This document shows, in pieces, positions 34,407-43,904 of a stretch of 56,232 nucleotides of DNA (within the stretch, counting starts at the first letter, position 1; each line of letters starts with the position of its first letter). The notes under the pieces were generated by a model. The model searched no databases. It was not told where the DNA came from and worked only from the letters and a program-made list of their open reading frames with translations. The stretch is from Aquirhabdus sp. (GTDB lineage: Bacteria > Pseudomonadota > Gammaproteobacteria > Pseudomonadales > Moraxellaceae): contig JASLGO010000018.1 of assembly GCA_030150135.1 (NCBI GenBank), forward strand, positions 1 to 56,232, in the 5' to 3' direction. The position numbers and the translations under genes were made by a program.

Positions 34407-36773
34407 ATGAGTACGATCAAAAGTTGTGCTTCGTCGTTATTGATGCTGACATCTGGATTTTGTATAGCGAATTTGGCTTATGGTAGTGAGGCTTACACCT
34501 GCGCTAGTTCTGATTCAGTCAATGTTTCCTGTGGACCAGTAGGTGCTTATGTTGGGAAGGTTAGCGCACCAGGTGCGCCAGCAGGGACTGCGAGTTTCGA
34601 TATCCAAAAGGTGTCATCTGTTCAGGGTGCTACTATATATGACGTAAAAGTGAAGGGTAGTGATAAGTGGTGTTTTGATGTTGCGGGAGATAAAACGAAA
34701 GCTCATGGCTTTAATGAAGCTCCAATTTTGATGAATCCAACAAGCTCGCTTATGGTGTTGGCTGGAACAAGTCAGAGGGTTCTTTCCAACCGAACAGGTG
34801 CTGCACTTGAAATATGTAATGGGTCTTCAAGTAACCAGCCCACAAACGTTTCGAATCTAAACCAGTTTTACTTATTGGTAGGTAGTCCTCAAGACATTAC
34901 TTATTTAGCACAAACTCCAAGTGCTTGGGTTCCAGATCCCAATGCGGTTGTACAGAAAGTCATCGATAAAACGTCTTCGATTGTGAAACGGGATAGTTAT
35001 TTATTTGTTGATTTGAAGGAAAGTAACGCATCGAAGATTTTAGATTTAGCACAACAGGGCGCATTCCCGTATATTTTAATTTATGCACCGACTTGGGCGA
35101 GTACTCTGGGATCTTATCCAATAAATATGCGGAACTATCCTCATGGTATTGATGGACTGCTCTCTGTATCAAAACAGGCATCTCAGCGGAATATTAAGAT
35201 TGGGTTGCATACGTTAATTGCGCTAGTCTCAAAAGATGACTCACTGGCGAATTCTCATGATGGTTTGCTGAAGAAGAATAATGCACTGGTTAACTCCGAT
35301 GGTAATTACATTCTCAACCTTAAAGAAAGTCTTAAGAATGTCGTTGCACAGCGAATAGCCGATGTGGTGAATAAGGTTAATCCAGGGATGATTTACTTTG
35401 ACGGTGGAGAGTTATCTGCAGTTTCAGGTGATCCATCCTATGATATTGCAGAGCAACAAATTAATGTTTTAGGTCGGTTGAAGAATCGACTTCTTGTACA
35501 GGGTTCGGGAGATGTCCCGCGATTGTGGCCGTACCTTAGTCGAATATCGATGGATGATTATGCGACTCTGGCGCCTATTCAGTATTTAGACTCTCATAAA
35601 ATTGCGCAAATTTTACCTCTCCGCACAAGTAATCTTATGCCTGCTGAGCTTGGTTGGATTGGACTTGTGTCAGAAACTCCAGCACACCCAGCAACGACGG
35701 TTGAAGATATGTCCACATATTTGGCACGAGCATTGGCATTGGATTTACCCTTCTCTATTGAAGCACTTCAATCTGATCTCGAAGCAAATCCGTATACAGT
35801 TAGATTATTTAGTATTATGGGCGCAGCCAATCGATCATTACAGGCGGGTAATTTAAGTGCTGCTACGAAGAAAAATTTACAAACAGGTAGTTGGTATTTT
35901 ATAGGCGGTGATAACCCTTATTTTGCGCAGTTTAATTTGCGTAAACAGCATATTCTCCCTAGCCAAAATTTAGTCCATCTTGGTATGGTCTCTAAAAATG
36001 TAAGTGGCGTGATGTTTCGCCTTAGTGATGTACATCAAATTAGTAATCAAAATATGATTCCTTTGCTGCCTGGTGCGGGATTAAATATCGTAAAACAAAA
36101 GAATATTGATGATTCAAATCGCGGATTATTGATTAATACAGTGCGGTTGGCTGGAACACTTGATTTGACGCATTCACGCCAAATGTCCATTGATTATGCC
36201 TTGAAATCAGTAGATGCAAGTAGTCCAACTTCTTGTTCAGTGATCAATGCTCAGCTTGAAGATGTTAATGGATCTTATCGTGATTATTATTTGAATGTTG
36301 TACCTAACCATGTTGGTCCCACTTTTATCAGTTATCTTGATGCCCCAGCACAAATGATGGGTTCATTAATGCCTGCTTATTCAGTCTATAGTCCAAAGAC
36401 GGCTATACATAATTTCGATTTCTCAAAGATTGCAGCAATCAATTTCCGCTGGATGAAGACTTGTGACCACGATCAAGGGTTAGTACTGAAAACGGTATCA
36501 ATGATTCAAGAAATACCAACGACTTTAAATTCAATTCAACTCCTGGTTGGTAATGATCCGATTCTGAATATTCCTGCATTGCAAACAGGAGAAGTTTTAG
36601 ATGTCTTTCCAGACGGTGTCGTGACCATTTGCAGACAGGGTGCTTGCCGTCAAGTTGGGAATATTTCGACGTCATTAACAAATATCACTAATCAGTCGTT
36701 GTATATCAAAACTCAGGGTAATGCAGCATACGACCTTGACTTTGGACAGCTGACGACGAAAGTGCAATTATGA
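34407..36773 (+). CDS. Secreted putative TIM-barrel glycosidase-like protein, unknown function
   Basis: A 788-residue exported protein; I do not recognise a named family. ATG 34407 is chosen for the GAGGACG just upstream; an earlier TTG start (34386) is weaker. A signal peptide ends around AYG/SEAYT (residues 27-28). An N-terminal Cys-containing beta region (about 30-150) precedes a probable (beta/alpha)8 domain (about 170-500). This has ILIYAPTWASTLGSYP, RNIKIGLHTLIALVS and NPGMIYFDGGE with Asp332 and Glu335, a layout like clan GH-D/GH31 type retaining glycosidases. The C-terminal third is beta-rich (about 560-788). No catalytic pair is proven. Within a capsule operon it could trim or release polymer. 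Confidence 0.6.
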   Translation: MSTIKSCASSLLMLTSGFCIANLAYGSEAYTCASSDSVNVSCGPVGAYVGKVSAPGAPAGTASFDIQKVSSVQGATIYDVKVKGSDKWCFDVAGDKTKAHGFNEAPILMNPTSSLMVLAGTSQRVLSNRTGAALEICNGSSSNQPTNVSNLNQFYLLVGSPQDITYLAQTPSAWVPDPNAVVQKVIDKTSSIVKRDSYLFVDLKESNASKILDLAQQGAFPYILIYAPTWASTLGSYPINMRNYPHGIDGLLSVSKQASQRNIKIGLHTLIALVSKDDSLANSHDGLLKKNNALVNSDGNYILNLKESLKNVVAQRIADVVNKVNPGMIYFDGGELSAVSGDPSYDIAEQQINVLGRLKNRLLVQGSGDVPRLWPYLSRISMDDYATLAPIQYLDSHKIAQILPLRTSNLMPAELGWIGLVSETPAHPATTVEDMSTYLARALALDLPFSIEALQSDLEANPYTVRLFSIMGAANRSLQAGNLSAATKKNLQTGSWYFIGGDNPYFAQFNLRKQHILPSQNLVHLGMVSKNVSGVMFRLSDVHQISNQNMIPLLPGAGLNIVKQKNIDDSNRGLLINTVRLAGTLDLTHSRQMSIDYALKSVDASSPTSCSVINAQLEDVNGSYRDYYLNVVPNHVGPTFISYLDAPAQMMGSLMPAYSVYSPKTAIHNFDFSKIAAINFRWMKTCDHDQGLVLKTVSMIQEIPTTLNSIQLLVGNDPILNIPALQTGEVLDVFPDGVVTICRQGACRQVGNISTSLTNITNQSLYIKTQGNAAYDLDFGQLTTKVQL

Positions 36774-36849
36774 TATTTCATCAATATATAGGAACCTGTC
36801 ATTTTATGGTCATGATGTTAAGTATTTGTCTACCAAAGGTATCTCGTGT

Positions 36850-37989
36850 ATGAGGATACTTTTTCAGTATTTTTCTGGTGGTGGTGGTGGTTTATCTAAC
36901 ATTATTGTGTTACTCAAAACATTATCCAAAATCTATCCGCAGGATCAGATTCTGGTTGTCTGCGCACCAAATTCAGGATTGTCGAGTCTGAGTGCATTAC
37001 CAAATGTTGAAGTGATTTACTATGGTGGGGATCGTCATAAGGAGATCGATCGATTGCTCTTGGGATATTTCGGTCTTAAGAGGCTTGTGGCGCAATATCA
37101 GGTGGATGTTGTTTGGTCCCTAAATGTTGGTACGTATACTCGTTTAAATGTTCCTCATGTGCTGAGTGTCAATAATGCTTATCAAGTTTATCCTTTAAAT
37201 GATGTTGCACATTACCATCCGAAGAGTCGTTTTACGTTGATCTTCCTGCGGACGTTTTTTCAGAAAACGTTGCGACTTTCTGATGCTGTGATTTTACAAA
37301 CATCGTTGATGAAGGACTATACCCAAAAGTTAAGGGGAGCTCCTAAAAGTTATGTTGTTCCAAAAGCGGTAGAGCGTGATAAGGATGAGCAGATAGAGGC
37401 TTTGCCACCTGAGATGATCGCAATTCTAGACGGCAAGAAAGTTGATTTTACTTTCTTATATGTTGCAACGAACTCGCCGCATAAGAATTATCAAGTGCTC
37501 GTTGATGCATTTGATATTTTATTGAACCAGTCGATCAGTGTTCGAGTGGTCTTGACGATCAGTTCTGATGAACTCATATTGCTTGGAGGTGATAAAGCCA
37601 AGCAGCTTATTGAAGCTGGTTATATTGTTCCGATCGGATGGGTCAAAAAACAATACTTAAAATCGCTATATTTGGCAGCCGATGCCTGTCTGATGCCTAG
37701 TGTATTGGAGTCTCTCAGCTCTGCTCATCTCGAAGCTATGATGTGGGGTAAGCCGCAGATTGTTTCTGATTTACCTTTTTCCCGTGACTTGTGTGGTGAC
37801 GCAGCAATGTATGTGTCTGCGAGAGATCCGAATCAATGGGCAGAGTCTATTCAGGAGTTGGCTAGAAATACAATATTGCGGCAAGAGCTTATACGATTTG
37901 GTCAGGAGAGAATGGAGTTGTTTCCAAAAGTGTGGGATGATGTCGCGCATCAGATTCATCGCATTTTTGGTGAACTGGTTGGCGTTTAA
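36850..37989 (+). CDS. Glycosyltransferase family 4
   Basis: A 379-residue GT-B retaining glycosyltransferase. The opening MRILFQYFSGGGGGLSNIIV carries the glycine-rich loop of GT4 enzymes. The C-terminal domain has FLYVATNSPHKNYQVLVDAF and LYLAADACLMPSVLESLSSAHLEAMMWGKPQIVSDLPFSR, containing the EX7E motif (E, then SLSSAHLE). This motif coordinates the donor phosphate and ribose and is complete. ATG 36850 replaces an upstream TTG (36826), because the family N-terminus starts with MRILF. It follows the secreted TIM-barrel protein after a 76-bp gap. Confidence 0.87.
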   Translation: MRILFQYFSGGGGGLSNIIVLLKTLSKIYPQDQILVVCAPNSGLSSLSALPNVEVIYYGGDRHKEIDRLLLGYFGLKRLVAQYQVDVVWSLNVGTYTRLNVPHVLSVNNAYQVYPLNDVAHYHPKSRFTLIFLRTFFQKTLRLSDAVILQTSLMKDYTQKLRGAPKSYVVPKAVERDKDEQIEALPPEMIAILDGKKVDFTFLYVATNSPHKNYQVLVDAFDILLNQSISVRVVLTISSDELILLGGDKAKQLIEAGYIVPIGWVKKQYLKSLYLAADACLMPSVLESLSSAHLEAMMWGKPQIVSDLPFSRDLCGDAAMYVSARDPNQWAESIQELARNTILRQELIRFGQERMELFPKVWDDVAHQIHRIFGELVGV

Positions 37990-38034
37990 TGCTGACGGAG
38001 TCGTTCTGACGCAGGCTGATGATATAGAAATGGA

Positions 38035-38613
38035 ATGTATTTATTCATTATAAATTTTTTGGAAAATAAGGAATACTGTATTTTGCGTAGGCTTAAAGGG
38101 CTGTTTGTATCACTATATCATTTGTTTTTTTCTAGACTTAATCCGCTAGGCTATGTTCGATATCTAGGCGTTAAGGTTGGAGAGAATGTTCACTTTTATA
38201 GTCTAAAACCGGGCATGTTTAGTACTGAGCCATGGTTGATTACTATTGGTAATAATGTACATATTACAAGTGGTTGTCAGTTTGTTACGCATGATGGGGG
38301 AACCTTAATTCTGCGTAAATATGAGCCTTCACTTGAGCTAACTGCTCCAATTGTGATCGGAAATGATGTCTATTTGGGAATGAATACAGTTGTTTTGCCA
38401 GGCGTGACAATTGGCGATAATGTCATTGTCGGTGCTGGTTCTGTTGTATCTAAAAGTCTACCTAGCGGTGCTGTTTATGCTGGAGTGCCGGCTCGAAGAA
38501 TTAAGTCGATAGAAGAATATCTAGAATCGGTGAAGCAGCGTTCTTTAGGTTTTGGGCATCTTTCTGCTAAAGATAAAGAGATCGCCTTAAAACAATATTT
38601 TAAAGTGGAATAG
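38035..38613 (+). CDS. Hexapeptide-repeat acyltransferase (LbH fold, CatB/WbbJ-like)
   Basis: Probable O-acetyltransferase that decorates a sugar of the repeat unit using acetyl-CoA. The left-handed beta helix with repeats such as IGNNVHITSGCQF, VTHDGGTLI, IGNDVYLGMNTVVLPGVTIGDNVIVGAGSVVSKSL spans about residues 45-165, with the catalytic His likely in VTHDGG. The C-terminus has GVPARRIKS, the usual end of the fold. The N-terminal 15-20 residues look unrelated to the family. A TTG at 38083 is a plausible later start (AAGGA upstream). Confidence 0.82.
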   Translation: MYLFIINFLENKEYCILRRLKGLFVSLYHLFFSRLNPLGYVRYLGVKVGENVHFYSLKPGMFSTEPWLITIGNNVHITSGCQFVTHDGGTLILRKYEPSLELTAPIVIGNDVYLGMNTVVLPGVTIGDNVIVGAGSVVSKSLPSGAVYAGVPARRIKSIEEYLESVKQRSLGFGHLSAKDKEIALKQYFKVE

Positions 38614-38735
38614 CACTAGCAGGTCTTGGTATCCATACATATGACTGATCGAAGAGAATGTTGTGGATTAAATTGAAGAGTATGTCGCGGATAAACCAAA
38701 TTTAGATTTATAAATTACTCATGAGGAATAATACG

Positions 38736-39770
38736 ATGTTTGGTGGAAAGGTTTTATTGATTACTGGTGGTACAGGTTCATTTGGTAACGCTGTTTTGAA
38801 GCGATTTTTAGATACGGATATTGCCGAGATTCGTATTTTTAGTCGCGATGAGAAAAAACAAGATGATATGCGCAAACGCTACGGTAGTGCTAAGTTGAAG
38901 TTTTATATTGGCGATGTACGCGATTATCAGAGCGTACTGAACGCAACTCGTGGTGTGGATTATATTTTTCATGCGGCAGCTTTAAAACAAGTTCCTTCGT
39001 GTGAGTTTCATCCGATGGAAGCGGTCAAAACAAACATCATTGGTACGGAGAATGTTCTTGAAGCGGCTATTCAGAATCGTGTGAAACGTATCGTGTGTCT
39101 AAGCACAGATAAAGCGGTATATCCAATCAATGCTATGGGTATTTCCAAAGCTATGATGGAAAAAGTGATGGTGGCAAAGTCACGTAATCTAGAGGGAACA
39201 GATACCGTTATTTGCGGTACTCGCTATGGTAATGTGATGGCATCACGTGGTTCTGTGATACCACTCTTTGTTGATCAAGTGCGTGCAGGCAAAGCGTTAT
39301 CAATCACTGATCCGACGATGACTCGTTTTATGATGACGTTAGCAGATGCAGTGGATCTTGTGTTGTATGCGTTTGAACATGGAACGAATGGCGATTTATT
39401 TGTGCAAAAAGCACCAGCAGCTACTGTTGAGACTCTTGCAATTGCATTGACTCAACTTATGGGAGAGACGGATTACCCGATTAACGTGATTGGTACTCGA
39501 CACGGTGAAAAATTATATGAGGCGTTATTAAGCCGTGAAGAAATGGCAAATTCTGAAGACCATGGTGAGTATTATCGCATTCTGCCTGATTTAAGGGATT
39601 TGAACTATTCTAAGTTTGTCGAAAGTGGCGAAGAAAAGATTTCTCATAGTGAAGACTATAATTCTCATAATACTCAACGATTAGACGTTGAAGGTATGAA
39701 ACAGTTATTACTCAAACTAGATTTTATGCGTGCGATCCATCGCGGTGAACATGCTACCCCAGAAGAGTAA
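38736..39770 (+). CDS. fnlA: UDP-GlcNAc 4,6-dehydratase/5-epimerase FnlA (CapE/WbjB)
   Basis: First enzyme of UDP-N-acetyl-L-fucosamine synthesis, an SDR enzyme acting on UDP-GlcNAc. The Rossmann motif GGTGSFGNAV is near residues 10-20, and the active-site segment STDKAVYPINAMGISK, in which Met stands at the classical SDR Tyr position as in CapE/FlaA1 enzymes, lies near 120-140. The length of 344 residues fits. ATG 38736 is chosen over 38721, since AGGA at 38724 lies upstream and the product then begins MFGGKVLLITGG as in homologues. It begins a run fnlA-fnlB-fnlC-wbuB. Confidence 0.93.
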   Translation: MFGGKVLLITGGTGSFGNAVLKRFLDTDIAEIRIFSRDEKKQDDMRKRYGSAKLKFYIGDVRDYQSVLNATRGVDYIFHAAALKQVPSCEFHPMEAVKTNIIGTENVLEAAIQNRVKRIVCLSTDKAVYPINAMGISKAMMEKVMVAKSRNLEGTDTVICGTRYGNVMASRGSVIPLFVDQVRAGKALSITDPTMTRFMMTLADAVDLVLYAFEHGTNGDLFVQKAPAATVETLAIALTQLMGETDYPINVIGTRHGEKLYEALLSREEMANSEDHGEYYRILPDLRDLNYSKFVESGEEKISHSEDYNSHNTQRLDVEGMKQLLLKLDFMRAIHRGEHATPEE

Positions 39771-39782
39771 GGACTTGTCACG

Positions 39783-40889
39783 ATGAATGTTTTAATTACT
39801 GGTGCTCATGGTTTTGTGGGCAAAAATCTACAAGCTGCATTTATTGAGCGTAAAGATGTCAATGTTTCTATCATTGGTCGCCAGTCGACTGATGAGGAAC
39901 TAAAACAAGCGGTTGATACTGCTGAATTCGTTTTTCATCTAGCAGGTGTCAATAGACCAACGCACCAAGAAGAATTTACGACGGGTAATGCTGATTTTAC
40001 GCAAAGATTGTGTGAGTTGGTGAAGGGTACTAGTCGGAAGATTCCTATTCTGTATACGTCATCAATACAGGTTGAACGCGATAATCCTTATGGGATTAGT
40101 AAGCGTGGTGCTGAAGATCATTTACTGGCTTTGCAAAAAGAAACTGGTAATCCTGTCCATATTTTTAGGTTGCCAAATATTTTTGGAAAGTGGTGCCGAC
40201 CAAACTATAACTCAGCCGTTGCGACGTTTTGTTATAACACGATCAATGATTTACCAATCGTAATCAACGATCCGAATGCGAATATCCCATTGGTCTATAT
40301 TGATGATGTTGTGGAAGGGTTCATGGGTGTGATGGATGGACATGTTCATCAAGAAACTTACCCAGAAATTACGCCGACCTATGCAATCACTGTAGGCGAG
40401 CTGGCAGATCAAATCAAAGCGTTTAAAGAAAGTCGATCGACATTAATTTCTGAACGAGTGGGCGAAGGCCTTGTTCGTGCATTGTATTCAACTTATGTGA
40501 GCTATCTGGCACCGCAACAATTTAGTTATGACATTCCAAAATACGGTGATGCTCGCGGTGTTTTTGTTGAAATGTTAAAAACAAAAGATGCGGGACAGTT
40601 TTCGTTTTTTACAGCTCATCCAGGTATTACGCGTGGTGGGCATTATCATCATTCAAAAACTGAGAAATTTTTGGTGATTAAAGGTCGAGCCCGTTTCGGA
40701 TTCCGCCATATTTTGACGGATGAAACATTCGAACAAATAACATCTGGAGAGCACCCTGTGATCGTAGAGACAATTCCAGGTTGGTCTCATGATATTACGA
40801 ACATTGGTGATGATGAGATGGTTGTTATGTTGTGGGCGAATGAGATTTTTGATCGTAATCGCCCAGATACATTTGCGCATAAGGTTTAA
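39783..40889 (+). CDS. fnlB: UDP-FucNAc pathway reductase/epimerase FnlB (CapF/WbjC)
   Basis: Bifunctional enzyme. It reduces and epimerises the 4-keto-6-deoxy product of FnlA toward UDP-6-deoxy-L-talose-NAc. The N-terminal SDR domain (about residues 1-245) begins MNVLITGAHGFVGKNLQ and has the Tyr/Lys pair in NPYGISKRGAED. The C-terminal cupin domain (about 250-368) carries the metal-binding histidines in GGHYHHSKTEKFLVIKG. Both domains are intact, and 368 residues matches CapF. It starts 12 nt after fnlA. Confidence 0.93.
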   Translation: MNVLITGAHGFVGKNLQAAFIERKDVNVSIIGRQSTDEELKQAVDTAEFVFHLAGVNRPTHQEEFTTGNADFTQRLCELVKGTSRKIPILYTSSIQVERDNPYGISKRGAEDHLLALQKETGNPVHIFRLPNIFGKWCRPNYNSAVATFCYNTINDLPIVINDPNANIPLVYIDDVVEGFMGVMDGHVHQETYPEITPTYAITVGELADQIKAFKESRSTLISERVGEGLVRALYSTYVSYLAPQQFSYDIPKYGDARGVFVEMLKTKDAGQFSFFTAHPGITRGGHYHHSKTEKFLVIKGRARFGFRHILTDETFEQITSGEHPVIVETIPGWSHDITNIGDDEMVVMLWANEIFDRNRPDTFAHKV

Positions 40890-40891
40890 TC

Positions 40892-42022
40892 ATGAAAAAG
40901 TTAAAAGTCGTAACTGTTGTAGGAACTCGTCCAGAGATTATTCGTTTATCGAGAGTGATGGCACGATTGGATGAGCATTGTGAACATATTATTGTTCATA
41001 CTGGTCAGAACTATGATTATGAGTTAAATCAGATCTTTTTTGATGATCTTGGAATTCGTAAGCCTGATTTTTTCTTAAATGCTGCGGGGGCTAGTGGGGC
41101 TGAGACGATTGGCAATGTCATTATTGCTGTCGATAAAGTATTGGCTGAAATCAAACCTGAAGCATTGTTAGTGCTTGGTGATACTAATAGTTGTATGGCA
41201 GTCATCCCAGCAAAACGTCGCAAAATCCCGACATTCCATATGGAAGCTGGTAACCGCTGTTTTGATATGCGTGTACCAGAGGAAATTAACCGCCGTATTG
41301 TCGATCATACTGCTGATATTAATTTGACGTATAGCACGATTGCTCGAGACTATTTACTCAGAGAAGGCTTGTCGCCGGATATGGTAATTAAGACTGGTAG
41401 TCCGATGTTTGAAGTGCTGAATACGTATCGTCAAGGGATTGAAAGTTCGGATGTTCTGACACGTTTGTCGCTAGAGAAAGGAAAATTCTTTGTCGTGAGC
41501 GCACATCGTGAAGAGAATGTCGATTCTGATAAAAATTTCCTCAAATTGGTTGATGTGCTGAATGCGGTTGCTGCGCAGTACGGTTATCCTGTGATTGTTT
41601 CTACGCATCCGCGGACACAGAAGCGCGTTGATGCATTGGGTATCCAGTTTAATCCATTGGTTCAGTTGCTTAAACCGCTCGGTTTCAAAGATTACAACAA
41701 ATTGCAGTTAGAGTCTCTTGCGGTGCTTTCAGATAGCGGAACGATTAACGAAGAGTCGTCGATTTTGAATTTTCCTGCTTTAAATTTACGTGAAGCGCAT
41801 GAGCGTCCAGAGGGTATGGAAGAGGCTTCGGTTATGATGGTTGGGCTTGAGGTTGAGCGTGTTTTACAAGCGCTACAGATTCTTTCGAGCCAGTCGCGAG
41901 GTGCTGAGCGTTCTTTACGCCAAGTTGCTGATTACAGTATGCCGAATGTCTCTGATAAGGTTGTGAGAATTGTTCATAGTTATCGAGATTATGTCATGCG
42001 TAATGTTTGGAAGCAGTTTTGA
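40892..42022 (+). CDS. fnlC: UDP-N-acetyl-hexosamine 2-epimerase FnlC (CapG/WbjD)
   Basis: Last step of UDP-L-FucNAc formation. It is a WecB-type 2-epimerase fold. It begins KKLKVVTVVGTRPEIIRLSRVM and has HTGQNYDYELNQIFFDDL, the AGNRCFDMRVPEEINRRIVDHTAD acceptor-side segment, and DSGTINEESSIL in the UDP-binding site. The length of 376 residues fits CapG. It begins 2 nt after the fnlB stop, so the genes are coupled. The presence of FnlA, B and C together makes UDP-FucNAc a safe prediction. Confidence 0.93.
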   Translation: MKKLKVVTVVGTRPEIIRLSRVMARLDEHCEHIIVHTGQNYDYELNQIFFDDLGIRKPDFFLNAAGASGAETIGNVIIAVDKVLAEIKPEALLVLGDTNSCMAVIPAKRRKIPTFHMEAGNRCFDMRVPEEINRRIVDHTADINLTYSTIARDYLLREGLSPDMVIKTGSPMFEVLNTYRQGIESSDVLTRLSLEKGKFFVVSAHREENVDSDKNFLKLVDVLNAVAAQYGYPVIVSTHPRTQKRVDALGIQFNPLVQLLKPLGFKDYNKLQLESLAVLSDSGTINEESSILNFPALNLREAHERPEGMEEASVMMVGLEVERVLQALQILSSQSRGAERSLRQVADYSMPNVSDKVVRIVHSYRDYVMRNVWKQF

Positions 42023-43233
42023 GAATTCTACTTCTAACACAGTGGTTTGATCCAGAGCCAACCTTTAAGGGGTTGGTTTTTGCTAAGCAGCTTCAAGCAG
42101 AAGGACATCAAGTCGAGGTCGTCACAGGATTTCCAAACTACCCAAAAGGAAAACTTTATGACGGCTATAAATTACGTTGGCTCCAACGTGAATTAGTTGA
42201 TGGCGTGCGGATTAATCGAGTGCCCCTGTATCCGAGTCATGATGGTTCTGGGGTAAAGCGCGCTTTTAACTACATTAGCTTTGCAATTACATCATGCTTA
42301 TTTGGTCTTTTCTTTATGAGAAAGCCTCAGGTTATTTATGCATATCATCCGCCATTAACGGTGGGGATGTCTGCTGCGTTGATTGGTTTTTTTCGGCGGG
42401 TTCCTGTCGTCTATGATATTCAGGATATGTGGCCTGATACATTGCAAGCAACAGGAATGCTGAATAATAAAAAGGCTTTGGCTCTTGTCGCGAGAATCTG
42501 TCAATGGGTCTATCGTCGTGCGTCAGCTTTGGTTGTATTGTCGCCTGGGTTCAAACAAATCTTATTAGCGCGTGGAGTGCCTGCCGAAAAAGTAAGCGTA
42601 ATCTATAATTGGTGTGATGCTTCTTCGCTTACGGATGTCAAATCCACGAACAAGATGCCTGAGCCGATGGTTGGTCGTTTTAACGTGGTTTTTGCGGGAA
42701 CCATGGGCAAAGCACAAGCGTTAGAGTCAGTATTAAAGGCTGCTCGCCTCGTACAAGATGTGAATGTTCGCGTGCAGTTTGTGTTTGTAGGTGGTGGAAC
42801 GGAAGTCGAGAGCCTGAAAAAGATCTCTCAAGAATTATTATTGAATAATGTGGTTTTTATGCCTCAGATGCCAATGAGTGAGATTGGACAAGTGTTAAAC
42901 GCTGCAGACGTATTATTAGTGCATTTGCGCGATGATCCGTTATTTTCAATTACAGTGCCATCAAAAACACAAGCTTACATGGCAGTCGGAAAACCGATAT
43001 TAATGGGTGTTTCAGGTGATGCTGCGACCTTGATTTCGCAAGCTGATTGTGGAGTGACTGTTCAGCCAGAGAGTGAGTTGGGAATCGCTGCGGCTGTCTT
43101 AAAATTCGTTGGTATGCCTCAAGATGAACTACTGGAAATGGGGCAACGTGGAGCGAGGTATTATCAGAATGAACTGTCTCTTGAAATAGGAACAAAGAAA
43201 TTTGTTGAGGTGTTTTTGGCAGTTTCAGGGTGA
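42019..43233 (+). CDS. wbuB: GT4 glycosyltransferase WbuB-like (probable L-FucNAc transferase)
   Basis: A GT-B glycosyltransferase that starts RILLLTQWFDPEPTFKGLVFAKQLQAEGHQVEVVTGFPNYP and has YDIQDMWPDTLQATGML, the marks of WbuB/FnlD enzymes that transfer L-FucNAc. The C-terminal nucleotide-binding domain (about 215-400) has VVFAGTMGKAQALESVL and VPSKTQAYMAVGKPILMGVSGDAA. The reading frame begins at TTG 42019, overlapping the fnlC stop (TTGA). A further upstream TTG (42007) is possible. Both lack a strong ribosome binding site, apart from GGAAG at 42009-42013. The place after fnlABC supports the donor assignment. Confidence 0.85.
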   Translation: MRILLLTQWFDPEPTFKGLVFAKQLQAEGHQVEVVTGFPNYPKGKLYDGYKLRWLQRELVDGVRINRVPLYPSHDGSGVKRAFNYISFAITSCLFGLFFMRKPQVIYAYHPPLTVGMSAALIGFFRRVPVVYDIQDMWPDTLQATGMLNNKKALALVARICQWVYRRASALVVLSPGFKQILLARGVPAEKVSVIYNWCDASSLTDVKSTNKMPEPMVGRFNVVFAGTMGKAQALESVLKAARLVQDVNVRVQFVFVGGGTEVESLKKISQELLLNNVVFMPQMPMSEIGQVLNAADVLLVHLRDDPLFSITVPSKTQAYMAVGKPILMGVSGDAATLISQADCGVTVQPESELGIAAAVLKFVGMPQDELLEMGQRGARYYQNELSLEIGTKKFVEVFLAVSG

Positions 43234-43292
43234 GTTCTGCTTTTTTCGATGTGATGGTTAAATTGCTTTAATAAATGTAGTTTGGAATGATC

Positions 43293-43904
43293 ATGGTTAA
43301 ACGTTTATTTGATTGTCTCATTGCTTCTTTTGCATTCATTATTCTTTCACCAGTCTTAGTGGTGGTTGCAGTATTGGTTCGTCAAAAGTTGGGCTCACCA
43401 ATATTGTTTAGTCAAGTTCGCCCAGGTCGCAACAGTAAACCATTTAAGATGGTCAAATTTAGGACTATGCTGGATGCAAATGACGCACAAGGTAAGCCTT
43501 TGCCTGATGATCAGCGGTTGACTAAGTTTGGGAGTTTTTTACGTTCAACCAGCTTAGATGAGTTGCCCGAATTGTGGAATGTTATAAACGGTGATATGAG
43601 TTTGGTCGGTCCTCGACCGTTGTTGATGGAGTATTTACCCTTATATACGCCAGAACAGGCAAAACGACATGATGTTCGACCGGGCGTTACAGGCTGGGCG
43701 CAAATCAATGGACGTAATGCTATTAGTTGGGAAGAAAAGTTTAAGCTCGATACGTGGTATGTCGAGAATCGAACATTAGGCTTGGATCTAAAAATTATTT
43801 TTCTTACGATAAAAAAAGTGTTAGTTCGCGACGGCATTAGTGCAGATGGTGAAGCAACGATGTCTAAGTTTACAGGTGTAGGCGGAGAGAAAAACAATGA
43901 CTGA
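43293..43904 (+). CDS. Initiating sugar-phosphate transferase (PglC/ItrB-type)
   Basis: Small polyisoprenyl-phosphate hexose-1-phosphate transferase. It links the first sugar of the repeat unit to undecaprenyl phosphate at the inner membrane. It has one reentrant N-terminal hydrophobic helix (LFDCLIASFAFIILSPVLVVVAVLV) and the catalytic KMVKFRTM and STSLDELPELWNVINGDMSLVGPRP motifs. 203 residues, without the membrane-sensor extension of WcaJ. With the next genes it should use a UDP-diamino-trideoxy-hexose. ATG 43293 has GGA upstream; ATG 43287 is also possible. Confidence 0.9.
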   Translation: MVKRLFDCLIASFAFIILSPVLVVVAVLVRQKLGSPILFSQVRPGRNSKPFKMVKFRTMLDANDAQGKPLPDDQRLTKFGSFLRSTSLDELPELWNVINGDMSLVGPRPLLMEYLPLYTPEQAKRHDVRPGVTGWAQINGRNAISWEEKFKLDTWYVENRTLGLDLKIIFLTIKKVLVRDGISADGEATMSKFTGVGGEKNND

